Positions 9,170-17,093 of a DNA stretch of 64,000 nucleotides are shown here, one piece after another. A model generated the notes under the pieces. The model ran no database searches and was not told where the DNA came from. It worked only from the letters and a program-made list of their open reading frames with translations. Position 1 is the stretch's first letter. The number at the start of each line of letters is the position of its first letter. The stretch covers positions 32,194-96,193 of the forward strand of contig SHVZ01000001.1 in the NCBI GenBank assembly GCA_009694025.1. Reading direction: 5' to 3'. Source of the stretch: Alphaproteobacteria bacterium (GTDB lineage: Bacteria > Pseudomonadota > Alphaproteobacteria > SHVZ01). The translations under genes were made by a program, and so were the position numbers.

Positions 9170-10195
9170 TTATCCTCGGATCTCCGCTTCGATGCCTCTG
9201 CGGTCGAGGCCCTTAAGGCCGATGACGACGAGACGCCCGTCCCGGGCTTCGCCTTGCTTCCACGGCCGGTCGAAGTGACGGACGAGACGCGGGCCGACAC
9301 CCTGGATGACGTGGCGGAGCGGTTTTCCCGGCACCTCGACGAAACCTTTGACCCGGAGCACGCCGAACTTCTCGACGGCCTGAAGAATGCGGGCCTCCAG
9401 AGCCTGAGGATCGGCGGCGGGCGCCAAGGCGACCGCGAAGCTTTCGAAGTCCTCGTGGTCGTGCTCGGTCTCGTTGTCATGGTGAGAGGGGCGGTTCGAG
9501 AGATCATCCTCGGCCGCCGCCGCTAGCCCCAGCAGCGCCGAGGCCGGGAGATTGCCATGGCGCGATTCGACGATCTTCACGCCCGGCCTCAAGACCGCCG
9601 TCACCTCCGCGCGCACGCGGGCGAGGTCTGCGGGCGACACCAGGTCGCTCTTGTTGAGGATGACGAGATCGGCGCAGGCGAGCTGATCTTCGTAGACCTC
9701 CTCCAGAGGATTTTCGTGGTCGAGATTCGGATCGGCGGCGCGCTGGCGTGCGACCGCTTCCGGATCGTCGGCGAAGCGGCCGCCGGCGACCGCGGCGGCA
9801 TCGATCACCACGATCACCCCGTCGACGGTCGATCGCGCCTTCACCTCCGGCCAGTTGAAGGCCTGGACCAGCGGCTTCGGCAGGGCAAGTCCCGAGGTCT
9901 CGATGATGATGTGCTCCGGCGGCTCCGGCCGCTCGATCAGCTTCTTCATCGACGGCAGGAAGTCGTCGGCGACCGTGCAGCAGATGCAGCCGTTGGCCAG
10001 CTCGACGATGTCGTCGTCCTCGCAGCCCTCGATGCCGCAGCCCAAGATCAGCTCGCGGTCGATGCCGAGCTCGCCGAACTCGTTGATGACGAAGGCGAGG
10101 CGACGTCCGCCCGCCGTGCGCAGCAGGTTCTGGATCAGACTGGTCTTCCCGGCCCCGAGAAAGCCGGTAACCACGGTCGCGGGAATGCGGTTCAT
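9170..10195 (-). CDS. cobW: CobW GTPase (metallochaperone of the cobalamin operon)
   Basis: 341 residues, G3E-family P-loop GTPase. The Walker A is GFLGAGKT (11-18), the metal-binding CxCC motif is GCICC (C70, C72, C73), guanine specificity is given by NKSD, and a His/Asp/Glu-rich stretch (SHHDNETEHDHED) lies near residues 237-249 before the C-terminal CobW domain. CobW proteins are thought to deliver cobalt to CobN or to handle metal when cobalt is needed. Placement directly before cobN, separated by 2 bp, fits cobalt delivery. The start overlaps the cobU end by 4 bp. Confidence 0.93.
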   Translation of the reverse strand: MNRIPATVVTGFLGAGKTSLIQNLLRTAGGRRLAFVINEFGELGIDRELILGCGIEGCEDDDIVELANGCICCTVADDFLPSMKKLIERPEPPEHIIIETSGLALPKPLVQAFNWPEVKARSTVDGVIVVIDAAAVAGGRFADDPEAVARQRAADPNLDHENPLEEVYEDQLACADLVILNKSDLVSPADLARVRAEVTAVLRPGVKIVESRHGNLPASALLGLAAAAEDDLSNRPSHHDNETEHDHEDFESFAVALAPAADPQALEARILQAVEKFGVLRVKGFVEVPGKPLRHVIQGVGPRLVRHFDRPWKQGEARDGRLVVIGLKGLDRRGIEAEIRG

Positions 10196-10758
10196 GAAGA
10201 TCCTTGCGGCTTGAGGACAAGAGGGAGACCGGCGACGACCAGCTCGACCCGGTCGACGGCGCCGGCGAGCCGCCGATGCAGCCGTCCGGCATGGTCGCGG
10301 AAGGCGCGGGCGAGAGCGTTGTCCGGGACAATGCCCATGCCGACCTCGTTCGAGACCAGCACGACCGGCGCGGATCTGGCTGCAACGGCGGCGGCGAGAC
10401 GCTCGCCTTCGCCGACGACGTCCCGTCCGGCGACCATCAGATTGGAGAGCCAGAGCGTCAGGCAGTCGACCAGCACCGGGCGAGCCTCGCCGGCGAGCGT
10501 GCCGACGAGATCGAGCGGCACCTCGCGGGTGACCCAGCGCCGGCCGCGACGGGCCTGGTGCTCGGCGATGCGATGGGCCATCTCCGCGTCGCCGGCCTCG
10601 GACGTGGCGAGATATACGACTTCACCAACACCCGCGGCGGACAGCGCCAGTTCCTCGGCACGCGCGCTCTTTCCCGAGCGCGCCCCGCCTAAGATCAACG
10701 CCCGCGTGAACGGCGGGAGCGAGGCCGCGGCCGAGCGGGCCGGTACGGTCATGGTCAC
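10192..10758 (-). CDS. cobU: Adenosylcobinamide kinase / adenosylcobinamide-phosphate guanylyltransferase CobU (CobP)
   Basis: 188 residues. Phosphorylates adenosylcobinamide and then forms adenosylcobinamide-GDP. The P-loop is GGARSGKS (about 24-31). The segment EHQARRGRRW carries the conserved histidine for the guanylyl intermediate, and VLVDCLTLWLSN and LVSNEVGMGIVP are family blocks. First gene of the riboswitch operon. Two starts are possible: GTG at 10756-10758 lies 6 nt from a GGAGGG ribosome site, while ATG at 10750-10752 lies 12 nt away; spacing favours GTG. Confidence 0.94.
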   Translation of the reverse strand: MTMTVPARSAAASLPPFTRALILGGARSGKSARAEELALSAAGVGEVVYLATSEAGDAEMAHRIAEHQARRGRRWVTREVPLDLVGTLAGEARPVLVDCLTLWLSNLMVAGRDVVGEGERLAAAVAARSAPVVLVSNEVGMGIVPDNALARAFRDHAGRLHRRLAGAVDRVELVVAGLPLVLKPQGSS

Positions 10759-10763
10759 GGCAG

Positions 10764-10780
10764 GCCCTCCACCCGAGGAG
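10764..10780 (-). promoter_or_regulatory. Hairpin covering the cobU Shine-Dalgarno (putative riboswitch expression platform)
   Basis: On the minus strand CTCC (10777-10780), six loop bases and GGAG (10767-10770) can pair. The 3' arm is part of the GGAGGG ribosome binding site of cobU. This sits between the riboswitch aptamer and the start codon and has no T-run, so it looks like a ribosome-site sequestering device rather than a terminator. The stem is only four base pairs, so this is an inference. Confidence 0.45.
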
Positions 10781-10796
10781 CAAGCACCGTTGCGGG

Positions 10797-10956
10797 CGAC
10801 GTCGCGGAGGTCTCCTGGCTCCGGGGTCTTTGGCGACGAAGCCTTCCCAACCGTTGCCGGTCAGTGGCTCTCGCTCGTCGCCTCGCCCGTCACAGTTGCG
10901 GGGGCAGCGCCGGTCTCGCGGTGAACCCGCCTACCGAACTTCCCTGTCTCGACGTC
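10797..10956 (-). ncRNA. Cobalamin (AdoCbl) riboswitch
   Basis: Read on the minus strand, the conserved blocks occur in the right order: AGGGAAG (10939-10945), GCCCCCGCAACTGTG (10891-10905), GCCACTG (10862-10868), GGGAAGG (10842-10848) and the B12 box AGCCAGGAGACCT (10808-10821 with its leading G). The closing P1 helix can form between GACGTCG (10950-10956) and CGACGTC (about 10798-10804). The aptamer lies 39 bases upstream of cobU and would shut down the cobU-cobW-cobN-cobO-SYLF-cobQ operon when adenosylcobalamin is plentiful. Confidence 0.95.
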
Positions 10957-10992
10957 TTGGAGCCGACCCTAGCACGGCGCGCCGGGAGGGGG

Positions 10993-11634
10993 CTACCGCG
11001 GCGCCTGATTGATGGCGACCGCCCGCCAGGCAGGCGGGTGGCGACTGGTCCCGGCGAAATGATCGAGCCGGGTCAGGTGGGTATTGAAGACGTCGACCCG
11101 GAGCGCCGCCTCCGGATCGAGCCTGAGCGCGTGCGCCACGGCGGCCCGGATGGTGCCGCCATGGGTGACGGCGACGATGTCCTTGCCGGCCAGCTCGAGG
11201 TTGAGCCGCTCGATGCCGACGGAGACCCGGGCCATCAGGTGCTCGAAGCTCTCGCCGCCCGGCGGCACCGCCGCCGCCGGCGCGAGCCAGAAGCGGTGGT
11301 AGCCCGATTCCGGACTCGCCTTCAGCTCCTCGTAGGTGCGGCCCTGCCAGTCGCCGAAATGCTGCTCGATGAAGTCCGGGACAACCCGCATCTCCGGCAG
11401 CCGGTAGCCGGCGGCGCCGATGGCGAGCGCGGTCTCGCGGGTGCGCCGGAGCGGCGAATGCACCCAGACGGCATCCTTCGGCAGGAGCTTGGCCCAGCAC
11501 TCGAAATGCTCCGACGCCGAGGTGTCGCAGGGATGGTCGGTCTGGCCGTAAGCACGGCCTTTGTTCACTGTGACCGGCGCGTGCCGGATCCACCACCAGC
11601 GCGTCGAGAGGCCGGGGTCGAAGATCGTGCTCAT
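10993..11634 (-). CDS. cobC: Histidine phosphatase, probable alpha-ribazole phosphatase CobC
   Basis: 213 residues, phosphoglycerate-mutase-fold phosphatase. The catalytic RHAP motif lies at residues 17-20 and the second histidine is in AVTHGGTIRAAV; SPLRRTRETA and FGDWQGRTYEEL are family blocks. The position between cobV and the riboswitch points to dephosphorylation of alpha-ribazole phosphate or adenosylcobalamin phosphate. Other histidine phosphatases share the fold, so the substrate rests on context. Starts 9 bp after the cobV stop. Confidence 0.8.
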   Translation of the reverse strand: MSTIFDPGLSTRWWWIRHAPVTVNKGRAYGQTDHPCDTSASEHFECWAKLLPKDAVWVHSPLRRTRETALAIGAAGYRLPEMRVVPDFIEQHFGDWQGRTYEELKASPESGYHRFWLAPAAAVPPGGESFEHLMARVSVGIERLNLELAGKDIVAVTHGGTIRAAVAHALRLDPEAALRVDVFNTHLTRLDHFAGTSRHPPAWRAVAINQAPR

Positions 11635-11643
11635 GGCGCCTGT

Positions 11644-12387
11644 CTAGGGGATCGTCGTCAACGCGAGGAGGGCCCCGATCTCCGCCGCCTGCTCGGTGGC
11701 GCCCAGGGTGTCCCCGGTATAGCCGCCGAGGCGCCGGCGCGCCAGCGCCGCGACCGCCGCGGCGGAACCGGCGGAGACCGCGGCGGCAAGTAGCGCCGGG
11801 CCGGGGCCGAGCGCGATGACGGCGATCGTAATGCCGAGGCCCGCCGCCCAGTAGACACCGTCGGCCTCCGGCTTCCCGGCGGCAGCCGCGAGCCCGTCGG
11901 TGCGGGCCGGCGCGTCGATCCGCATCAGCCAGGGGAGCCAGCCCCGGGACAGCGCGTGCACGGCGATCAGCGCCGCAGCGCCGTCGGCAAGAGCGGCGAG
12001 CGATCCAGCGCGCAGCCCGACCGACAGGATGAGGGCCAGTGCCCCGAAGGTGCCGATACGGGAATCGCGCATGATTTCGAGAACGCGCTCGCGCGCCGCG
12101 CCGGAGAAAAGCCCGTCGGCCGAATCGGCAAGCCCGTCCTCATGCAGTGCGCCGGTCGCGGCGACCGCCGCACCGACCGCGAGCACGGCCGCCACCAGCG
12201 GCGGGATGCCAACCCCATGGGCGAGCGCCAGCACCGCCGCGGCGATGCCGCCGACCAGCGCTCCTGCCAGCGGAAACCCGCGTGCCGCCGCCGCCAGCGG
12301 CAGTGTCGCATCCAATCGAATCGGCAGCCGCGTCAGGAAGGCGACAGCGGTCACGAGCTCGAGGCGAAGGGCGGCGATCCAGATCAT
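11644..12387 (-). CDS. cobV: Adenosylcobinamide-GDP ribazoletransferase (cobalamin synthase, CobV/CobS)
   Basis: About 247 residues, polytopic membrane protein that joins adenosylcobinamide-GDP and alpha-ribazole. The N-terminus [15 protein letters not shown], the acidic [11 protein letters not shown] motif (metal binding), [10 protein letters not shown] and the closing [13 protein letters not shown] block identify the family. ATG at 12385-12387 follows an AAGGG stretch; the frame remains open upstream but that part overlaps the cobT leader and has no similarity. Divergent from cobT, 68 bp apart. Confidence 0.93.
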   Translation of the reverse strand: MIWIAALRLELVTAVAFLTRLPIRLDATLPLAAAARGFPLAGALVGGIAAAVLALAHGVGIPPLVAAVLAVGAAVAATGALHEDGLADSADGLFSGAARERVLEIMRDSRIGTFGALALILSVGLRAGSLAALADGAAALIAVHALSRGWLPWLMRIDAPARTDGLAAAAGKPEADGVYWAAGLGITIAVIALGPGPALLAAAVSAGSAAAVAALARRRLGGYTGDTLGATEQAAEIGALLALTTIP

Positions 12388-12455
12388 GTCCCTTTTTCGC
12401 TTGGCCGGCGCCAAAAATCCAGCGATGAAGGCGCCCCTCTCCGGAAGGGCACCCC

Positions 12456-13472
12456 ATGGCCGAGCCGATCGCCACCCTGGACGAGATCCGAAAGATCCTC
12501 CGCGCGCTGCCCGGACCGGACCTGGAGGCGGCGAGCGCGGTCGCGACCCGCGAGGCGCAGCTGACCAAGCCGCCTGGCGCGCTCGGCCGGCTCGAGGAGG
12601 TCTCGGCCTGGCTCGCCACCTGGCAGGGCCGCGCACGACCCCGCCTCGATCATCCGCGGGTCGCGGTGTTCGCCGGCAATCACGGCGTCGCGGCCCTTGG
12701 GGTCTCCGCCTTTCCGGCGTCGGTAACCCAGCAGATGGTGCAGAACTTCATCGCTGGCGGTGCAGCGATCAACCAGCTCTGCACGACCTTCGATGCCGAT
12801 CTCCGCGTCTATGAGATGGCGCTGGAGACCCCGACCCTGGACTTCACCCAAGGACCGGCCATGGACGAAGAGGAGGCCGCCCGCTCGCTTGCCTACGGCA
12901 TGATGGCGGTCGAGCCCGGCCTCGACGTGATGTGCCTCGGCGAGATGGGCATCGCCAACACGACCTCGGCGGCAGCGCTCGCCTGCGCGCTGTTCGGCGG
13001 CACCGCCGCCGACTGGGCCGGTCCCGGAACCGGCGTCGTCGGCGACGCCCTGAGGCGCAAGACCGAGGTCATCGCCGCCGGCGTCCTCAGGCACAAGGAC
13101 GCCAAAGACCCCTTGGAGATCCTGGCCAGGCTCGGCGGCTTCGAGCTGGCGGCCATCACCGGGGCGGTGATCGCCGCAAGGCGGGCGCGGACGCCGGTGG
13201 TGCTCGACGGATTCGCCTGCACCGTCGCCGCCGCGGTGCTCCACCGCATCGATCCGCGATTGCTCGACCACTGCCTCGTCTCGCATGTCTCGGCCGAGCC
13301 CGGCCATCGCCGGCTGCTCCAGACGATCGGCAAGACCGCCCTCTTCGACTTCGGCATGCGCCTCGGCGAAGCCTCCGGCGCCGCCCTCGCCCTCGGCGTG
13401 CTCAAAGCGGCGGTCGCCTGCCACACCGGCATGGCCACATTCGCCGAGGCCGGGGTCGACGGGAAACCCTGA
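12456..13472 (+). CDS. cobT: Nicotinate-nucleotide-dimethylbenzimidazole phosphoribosyltransferase CobT
   Basis: 338 residues. Makes alpha-ribazole phosphate from nicotinate mononucleotide and a lower-ligand base such as dimethylbenzimidazole. Family blocks seen: [50 protein letters not shown] and the active-site region [10 protein letters not shown]. The BluB enzyme that makes dimethylbenzimidazole is not in the window. Its stop lies 3 bp from the convergent ABC permease stop. Confidence 0.95.
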   Translation: MAEPIATLDEIRKILRALPGPDLEAASAVATREAQLTKPPGALGRLEEVSAWLATWQGRARPRLDHPRVAVFAGNHGVAALGVSAFPASVTQQMVQNFIAGGAAINQLCTTFDADLRVYEMALETPTLDFTQGPAMDEEEAARSLAYGMMAVEPGLDVMCLGEMGIANTTSAAALACALFGGTAADWAGPGTGVVGDALRRKTEVIAAGVLRHKDAKDPLEILARLGGFELAAITGAVIAARRARTPVVLDGFACTVAAAVLHRIDPRLLDHCLVSHVSAEPGHRRLLQTIGKTALFDFGMRLGEASGAALALGVLKAAVACHTGMATFAEAGVDGKP

Positions 13473-13475
13473 CGC

Positions 13476-14306
13476 CTACTCGCCCTGCTGCAGCAGCTTC
13501 CCCTGGCGCCTAGCCCAGCGGAAGGCGATGAGGAAGAGGAAGAGGCCGACGGCTATATAAGCGGCATCGGTGATCAGCGCACCGGCGAGCAGATCCCAGC
13601 GGAAGACGCCTTCGTACATGACCGCGCGCATACCCTCGAAGACATAGGCTGCGGGCGTCCCCCAGGCGACCGGCTGCAGCCACCAGGGGAGCGTCGAGAT
13701 CGGGTAGTAGATACCGCTGATCGGCGCGAAACCGAAGACCGTCGCCCAGGCCAGCCCCTCGGCGCCGGCGCCGAAGCGCAACACCAGGCCGCAGACCGCG
13801 AGCCCGATGCCCCAGCCCATGATCATCAGGCAGACGAAGAACGGGATCAGCGGCAGGCCGAGATCGAAGATCGAGAAATGATAGAGCGGGATCGCCAGCA
13901 GCACCGCCGGGCCGACGCCGATCGCCGTCCTGATGATGCTCATCACCATCAGGGCGACGGCAAATTCGCTCGGCTTCAGCGGCGTCACGAACAGGTTCGC
14001 CAGGTTCCGCGACCACTGCTCTTCGAGGAAGGAGACGGTGATGCCGATCTGGGCACGGAAGACGATGTCCCACAGCAGCACGGCCGCCAGCAGCACGCCG
14101 GTCGCCTGGGCGACCCAGCTCGAATGGCCGATGAAGAACTGGGTGGTGAAGCCCCAGATGATCATCTGCACCGTCGGCCAATAGGCGAGCTCGAAGATCC
14201 GCGCCCAGGAGCCCTTCAGGAGATAGTAGTGGCGGAGCACGATGGCGCCGATGCGGCCGATGGAAAGGCCGACGGGGGCATTCTGACGAAGCGCGCGCGC
14301 GGTCAT
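13476..14306 (-). CDS. ABC-2 type transporter permease
   Basis: 276 residues with six predicted membrane helices (about residues 45-65, 70-90, 120-145, 155-180, 185-210 and 245-265). The segment FLEEQWSRNLANLFVTPLKPSEF matches ABC-2 exporters of the DrrB/NodJ class, though no substrate can be inferred. The ATG at 14304-14306 overlaps the TGA of the ATPase gene, so the two subunits are coupled. Convergent with cobT. Confidence 0.88.
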   Translation of the reverse strand: MTARALRQNAPVGLSIGRIGAIVLRHYYLLKGSWARIFELAYWPTVQMIIWGFTTQFFIGHSSWVAQATGVLLAAVLLWDIVFRAQIGITVSFLEEQWSRNLANLFVTPLKPSEFAVALMVMSIIRTAIGVGPAVLLAIPLYHFSIFDLGLPLIPFFVCLMIMGWGIGLAVCGLVLRFGAGAEGLAWATVFGFAPISGIYYPISTLPWWLQPVAWGTPAAYVFEGMRAVMYEGVFRWDLLAGALITDAAYIAVGLFLFLIAFRWARRQGKLLQQGE

Positions 14307-15043
14307 TGCGCGGCCTCGCGGCTCCTGGCGATGTCCAGGAAGACCTGCTCGAGCGTCGAGCGGCCGTAGCGCTGGATCAGGTCCGCAGGCGACCCCCGAT
14401 CGACGATGCGGCCCTGGCGCAGCATCAGCACGTGGCGGCAGAGGCGCTCGACCTCGCCCATGTTGTGGGATGCGAGCAGAATGGTGGCGCCGAGCCGCCG
14501 CTGATAGGCCTCGAGATAGGACCTGACCCAGTCGCCGGTGTCGGGATCGAGGGACGCCGTCGGCTCGTCCAGCAGCAGGAGCTCGGGTTCGTTGATCAGC
14601 GCCTTGGCGAGCGCCACCCGGGTCCGCTGTCCTGCCGAGAGCGCCCCGACCGGTCGGTCGGCGAAGCCTACGAGATCGAGGTCCTCGATCAGGCCGGAGA
14701 TGCGGTCGCCGACATCCTCGATGCCGTAGAGGTGGCCGTAGACACGGAGGTTCTGGCGGGTGGTCAGGCGATGCGGCAGATCGACATAGGGCGAGGAGAA
14801 GTTCATCCGCGGCAGCACATGGGCGCGCTCGTGCCGCATGTCGCGGCCAAGAACGCGAACCTCGCCCGCCGTCGGCTCGAGCAGGCCGAGCAGCATGGCG
14901 AGCGTCGTCGTCTTGCCGGCGCCGTTGCCGCCGAGCAGCGCCACGGTGGTACCGGCCGCGACCGTAAAGGAGATGCCGTCCACCGCCGTCACCCGCTCGA
15001 AGCGTTTGGTGAGGCCGTCGACTTCGATTGCCGTAAGAGCCAT
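14303..15043 (-). CDS. ABC transporter ATP-binding protein, partner of the ABC-2 permease
   Basis: 246 residues with a complete nucleotide-binding domain: Walker A LLGGNGAGKTTTL, signature LSAGQRTRVALAKAL, Walker B LLLLDEPTASLD, and H-loop LASHNMGEV. The DrrA/CcmA-like layout with a short C-terminal extension fits an exporter. ATG at 15041-15043 was preferred over the long upstream frame, which is antisense to regB. Divergent from regB with 40 bp between the starts. Confidence 0.9.
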   Translation of the reverse strand: MALTAIEVDGLTKRFERVTAVDGISFTVAAGTTVALLGGNGAGKTTTLAMLLGLLEPTAGEVRVLGRDMRHERAHVLPRMNFSSPYVDLPHRLTTRQNLRVYGHLYGIEDVGDRISGLIEDLDLVGFADRPVGALSAGQRTRVALAKALINEPELLLLDEPTASLDPDTGDWVRSYLEAYQRRLGATILLASHNMGEVERLCRHVLMLRQGRIVDRGSPADLIQRYGRSTLEQVFLDIARSREAAQ

Positions 15044-15083
15044 CGAGGGAATATAGGGAGGGACCGACGACGAGGCCAACAGC

Positions 15084-16406
15084 GTGACCGCTCGCGTAGA
15101 CCCGATCCGGCCCAGCCCGGCCCGCGCCCTCCCCCGGTCCGTCCCGTCCGGTCCCGTCCGCTTCCGCACGCTGATGCTGATCCGCTGGATCGGCGTGATC
15201 GGCCAGGCTGTCGCCCTCTTCGTCGTGCATATCGGCTTCGGTCTCGAGCTGCCGATGGTGTTGGCGATCGCCATCGTCGGGGTCTCCGCCCTCCTCAACC
15301 TGGTCCTGCAACTGAGCCCACCGACCGGCGGGCGTATCGACCACCGCCAGGCGACGCTGTTCCTCACCTACGACCTCCTGCAGCTGGCCGCCCTCCTGTT
15401 CCTGACCGGCGGGCTCTACAACCCCTTCGCCGTGCTGATCCTGGCGCCGGTCACCATCTCGGCGACGGTGCTCTCCCGACACACGACCGTCGCGCTCTCG
15501 GTACTGGCGGTCTTCCTCGTCTCGGTGCTGGCGTTCTGGCACCTGCCCCTGCCGTCGCCCTTCGTCTGGGCCGAGCCGTCGCGCATGGTTGCGCTCGGCC
15601 TCTGGGTGGCGCAAGTCTGCGCCATCGTGTTCACGGCGAGCTATACCTTCGCGGTCGCCGAGGAGGCCCGGCGCATGTCGGACGCGCTCTCGGCGACCCA
15701 GATGGCGCTCGCGCGCGAGCAGCGGGTCTCGGCGCTCGGCGGCCTTGCCGCGGCGGCGGCGCACGAGCTGGGCTCGCCGCTTTCGACCATTGCGGTCGCT
15801 GCCAAGGAGCTGGCGCGCGACGTCCCGCCGGATTCGCCCTATGCCGACGATGTCCGTCTGCTGGTGAGCCAGAGCCAGCGCTGCAGCGACATCCTGGCCC
15901 AGATCGCCCACCTGCCGGAGGAAGCCGATCCGGCGACGCCGTTCGAACGCCTGCCGATCTCGGCCCTGGTCGAGCTCGCCGCCCTCCCCTACGAGAAGGA
16001 TGACATCGAGGTCGACTTCCGCCAGCCCGCCGAGGGCGGGGACGCCGAGCCGGTGGTTCCGCGGACGCCGGAGCTGCTGCACGGCCTCGGCACGCTGATC
16101 CAGAACGCGGTCCAATTCGCCAAGTCCCGAGTCGCGGTCGAAACCTCATGGGACCAGGCCGAGGCCAGGATCGCCATCCTCGATGACGGCCCCGGGTTCT
16201 CACCGATGGTCCTTGCCGAGCTCGGCGAACCCTACGTCTCCAGCCGCTCCGGGGGCGGCGGCCATATGGGCCTCGGCGTCTTCATCGCGCTCTCGCTCCT
16301 CGATCGCGGCGGCGCCGCCGTCGCCTTCGACAACCGGCCGGAGGGCGGTGCCCGGGTTGTGGTCCGCTGGGATCGCGCCATACTGGAGGGAGTCCGCACC
16401 CCTTGA
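15084..16406 (+). CDS. regB: Redox-sensing histidine kinase RegB/PrrB/ActS
   Basis: 440 residues with a six-helix membrane domain (about 30-190) carrying the ubiquinone-sensing heptapeptide GGLYNPF (109-115). The H-box is AAHELGSPLSTI (His227) and the redox-active cysteine lies in SQSQRCSDIL (Cys267), almost the same spacing as in Rhodobacter RegB (His225/Cys265). N and G boxes are LIQNAVQFA, DDGPGF and GGGHMGLGVFI. The kinase should shut off under oxidised quinone and drive RegA phosphorylation when reduced. GTG start at 15084, with the divergent ABC ATPase 40 bp away. The stop overlaps an alternative TTG start of regA. Confidence 0.95.
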   Translation: MTARVDPIRPSPARALPRSVPSGPVRFRTLMLIRWIGVIGQAVALFVVHIGFGLELPMVLAIAIVGVSALLNLVLQLSPPTGGRIDHRQATLFLTYDLLQLAALLFLTGGLYNPFAVLILAPVTISATVLSRHTTVALSVLAVFLVSVLAFWHLPLPSPFVWAEPSRMVALGLWVAQVCAIVFTASYTFAVAEEARRMSDALSATQMALAREQRVSALGGLAAAAAHELGSPLSTIAVAAKELARDVPPDSPYADDVRLLVSQSQRCSDILAQIAHLPEEADPATPFERLPISALVELAALPYEKDDIEVDFRQPAEGGDAEPVVPRTPELLHGLGTLIQNAVQFAKSRVAVETSWDQAEARIAILDDGPGFSPMVLAELGEPYVSSRSGGGGHMGLGVFIALSLLDRGGAAVAFDNRPEGGARVVVRWDRAILEGVRTP

Positions 16407-16420
16407 GCGCGAGCGCATCG

Positions 16421-16963
16421 ATGACCACGGCGGCGGGTGACCAGACGCTCCTGATCGTCGATGACGACGAACCCTTACGCACACGGCTCGCCCGTGCGCT
16501 GGAGAAGCGCGGCTTCCTGGTCGCGACCGCCGAATCCGTTGCCGCCGGCAAGGCTCATGCGGCCGCTTCGCCGCCCGCCTTCGCCGTTGTCGACTTGCGG
16601 CTTGGCGACGGCAGCGGCCTCGACGTCGTCCAGGCCTTGAGGAGCGCGCGGCCCGACGTGCGCGTGGTCGTGCTGACCGGGTACGGCAACATCGCGACCG
16701 CGGTTGCCGCCGTGAAGGCAGGTGCGGTCGACTACCTGCCGAAGCCGGCGGACGCCGACGCGATCGAAGCGGCGCTGAGGGCTCGCACCCAGACCATGGC
16801 GCCACCGCCGGAGAACCCGATGTCGGCCGACCGGGTTCGCTGGGAGCACATTCAGAGGGTCTTCGAACAATGCGACCGCAACGTCTCGGAGACGGCGCGG
16901 CGGTTGCGCATGCATCGGCGAACGCTTCAGCGCATCCTCGCCAAGCACGCGCCGAAGGACTGA
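16421..16963 (+). CDS. regA: Response regulator RegA/PrrA/ActR
   Basis: About 180 residues: receiver domain with LLIVDDDEPLR, phospho-acceptor Asp in VVDLRLGDGSG and the LTGYGNIATAVAAVKAGAVDYLPKP output face (split here across two conserved stretches), a proline linker, and a Fis-type helix-turn-helix (VSETARRLRMHRRTLQRIL) at the C-terminus. This C-terminus is nearly invariant in RegA proteins. It should control redox-dependent genes such as respiration, carbon and nitrogen fixation. ATG at 16421 is preferred; an in-frame TTG at 16403 overlaps the regB stop (TTGA) and would add six residues. Confidence 0.95.
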   Translation: MTTAAGDQTLLIVDDDEPLRTRLARALEKRGFLVATAESVAAGKAHAAASPPAFAVVDLRLGDGSGLDVVQALRSARPDVRVVVLTGYGNIATAVAAVKAGAVDYLPKPADADAIEAALRARTQTMAPPPENPMSADRVRWEHIQRVFEQCDRNVSETARRLRMHRRTLQRILAKHAPKD

Positions 16964-17069
16964 GCCGCCGAGAATGGGCCGACCGCCGGCGCGGCGAAGC
17001 CAGGGAACGCGCGACCGGGTCTACCGTCGAACGGAGAGGGTGCGAGGCGAAGCGGCGTGGGTGAGGGAA

Positions 17070-17090
17070 AGCGCCTCCGTAAGAGGCGCT
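17070..17090. terminator. Hairpin between convergent regA and the EAL-like gene
   Basis: Perfect 8-bp inverted repeat AGCGCCTC / GAGGCGCT with a five-base loop (17078-17082), lying in the 130-bp gap between two convergent stops. On the minus strand it is followed by TTTCCC, so it best serves as a terminator there, just 3 bp past the EAL-like stop. Confidence 0.55.
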
Positions 17091-17093
17091 GCG

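Noticed and set aside
5607..9278. A 1223-codon open frame on the plus strand opposite cobN
   Set aside because: It is a codon-bias shadow: cobN on the minus strand matches the CobN family over its whole length, and the plus frame is Arg/Gly/Asp-rich with no recognisable domain.
14303..16115. Minus-strand frame extending the ABC genes through regB
   Set aside because: The real ATPase starts at 15043 with all motifs downstream; the extension is antisense to the regB coding region.
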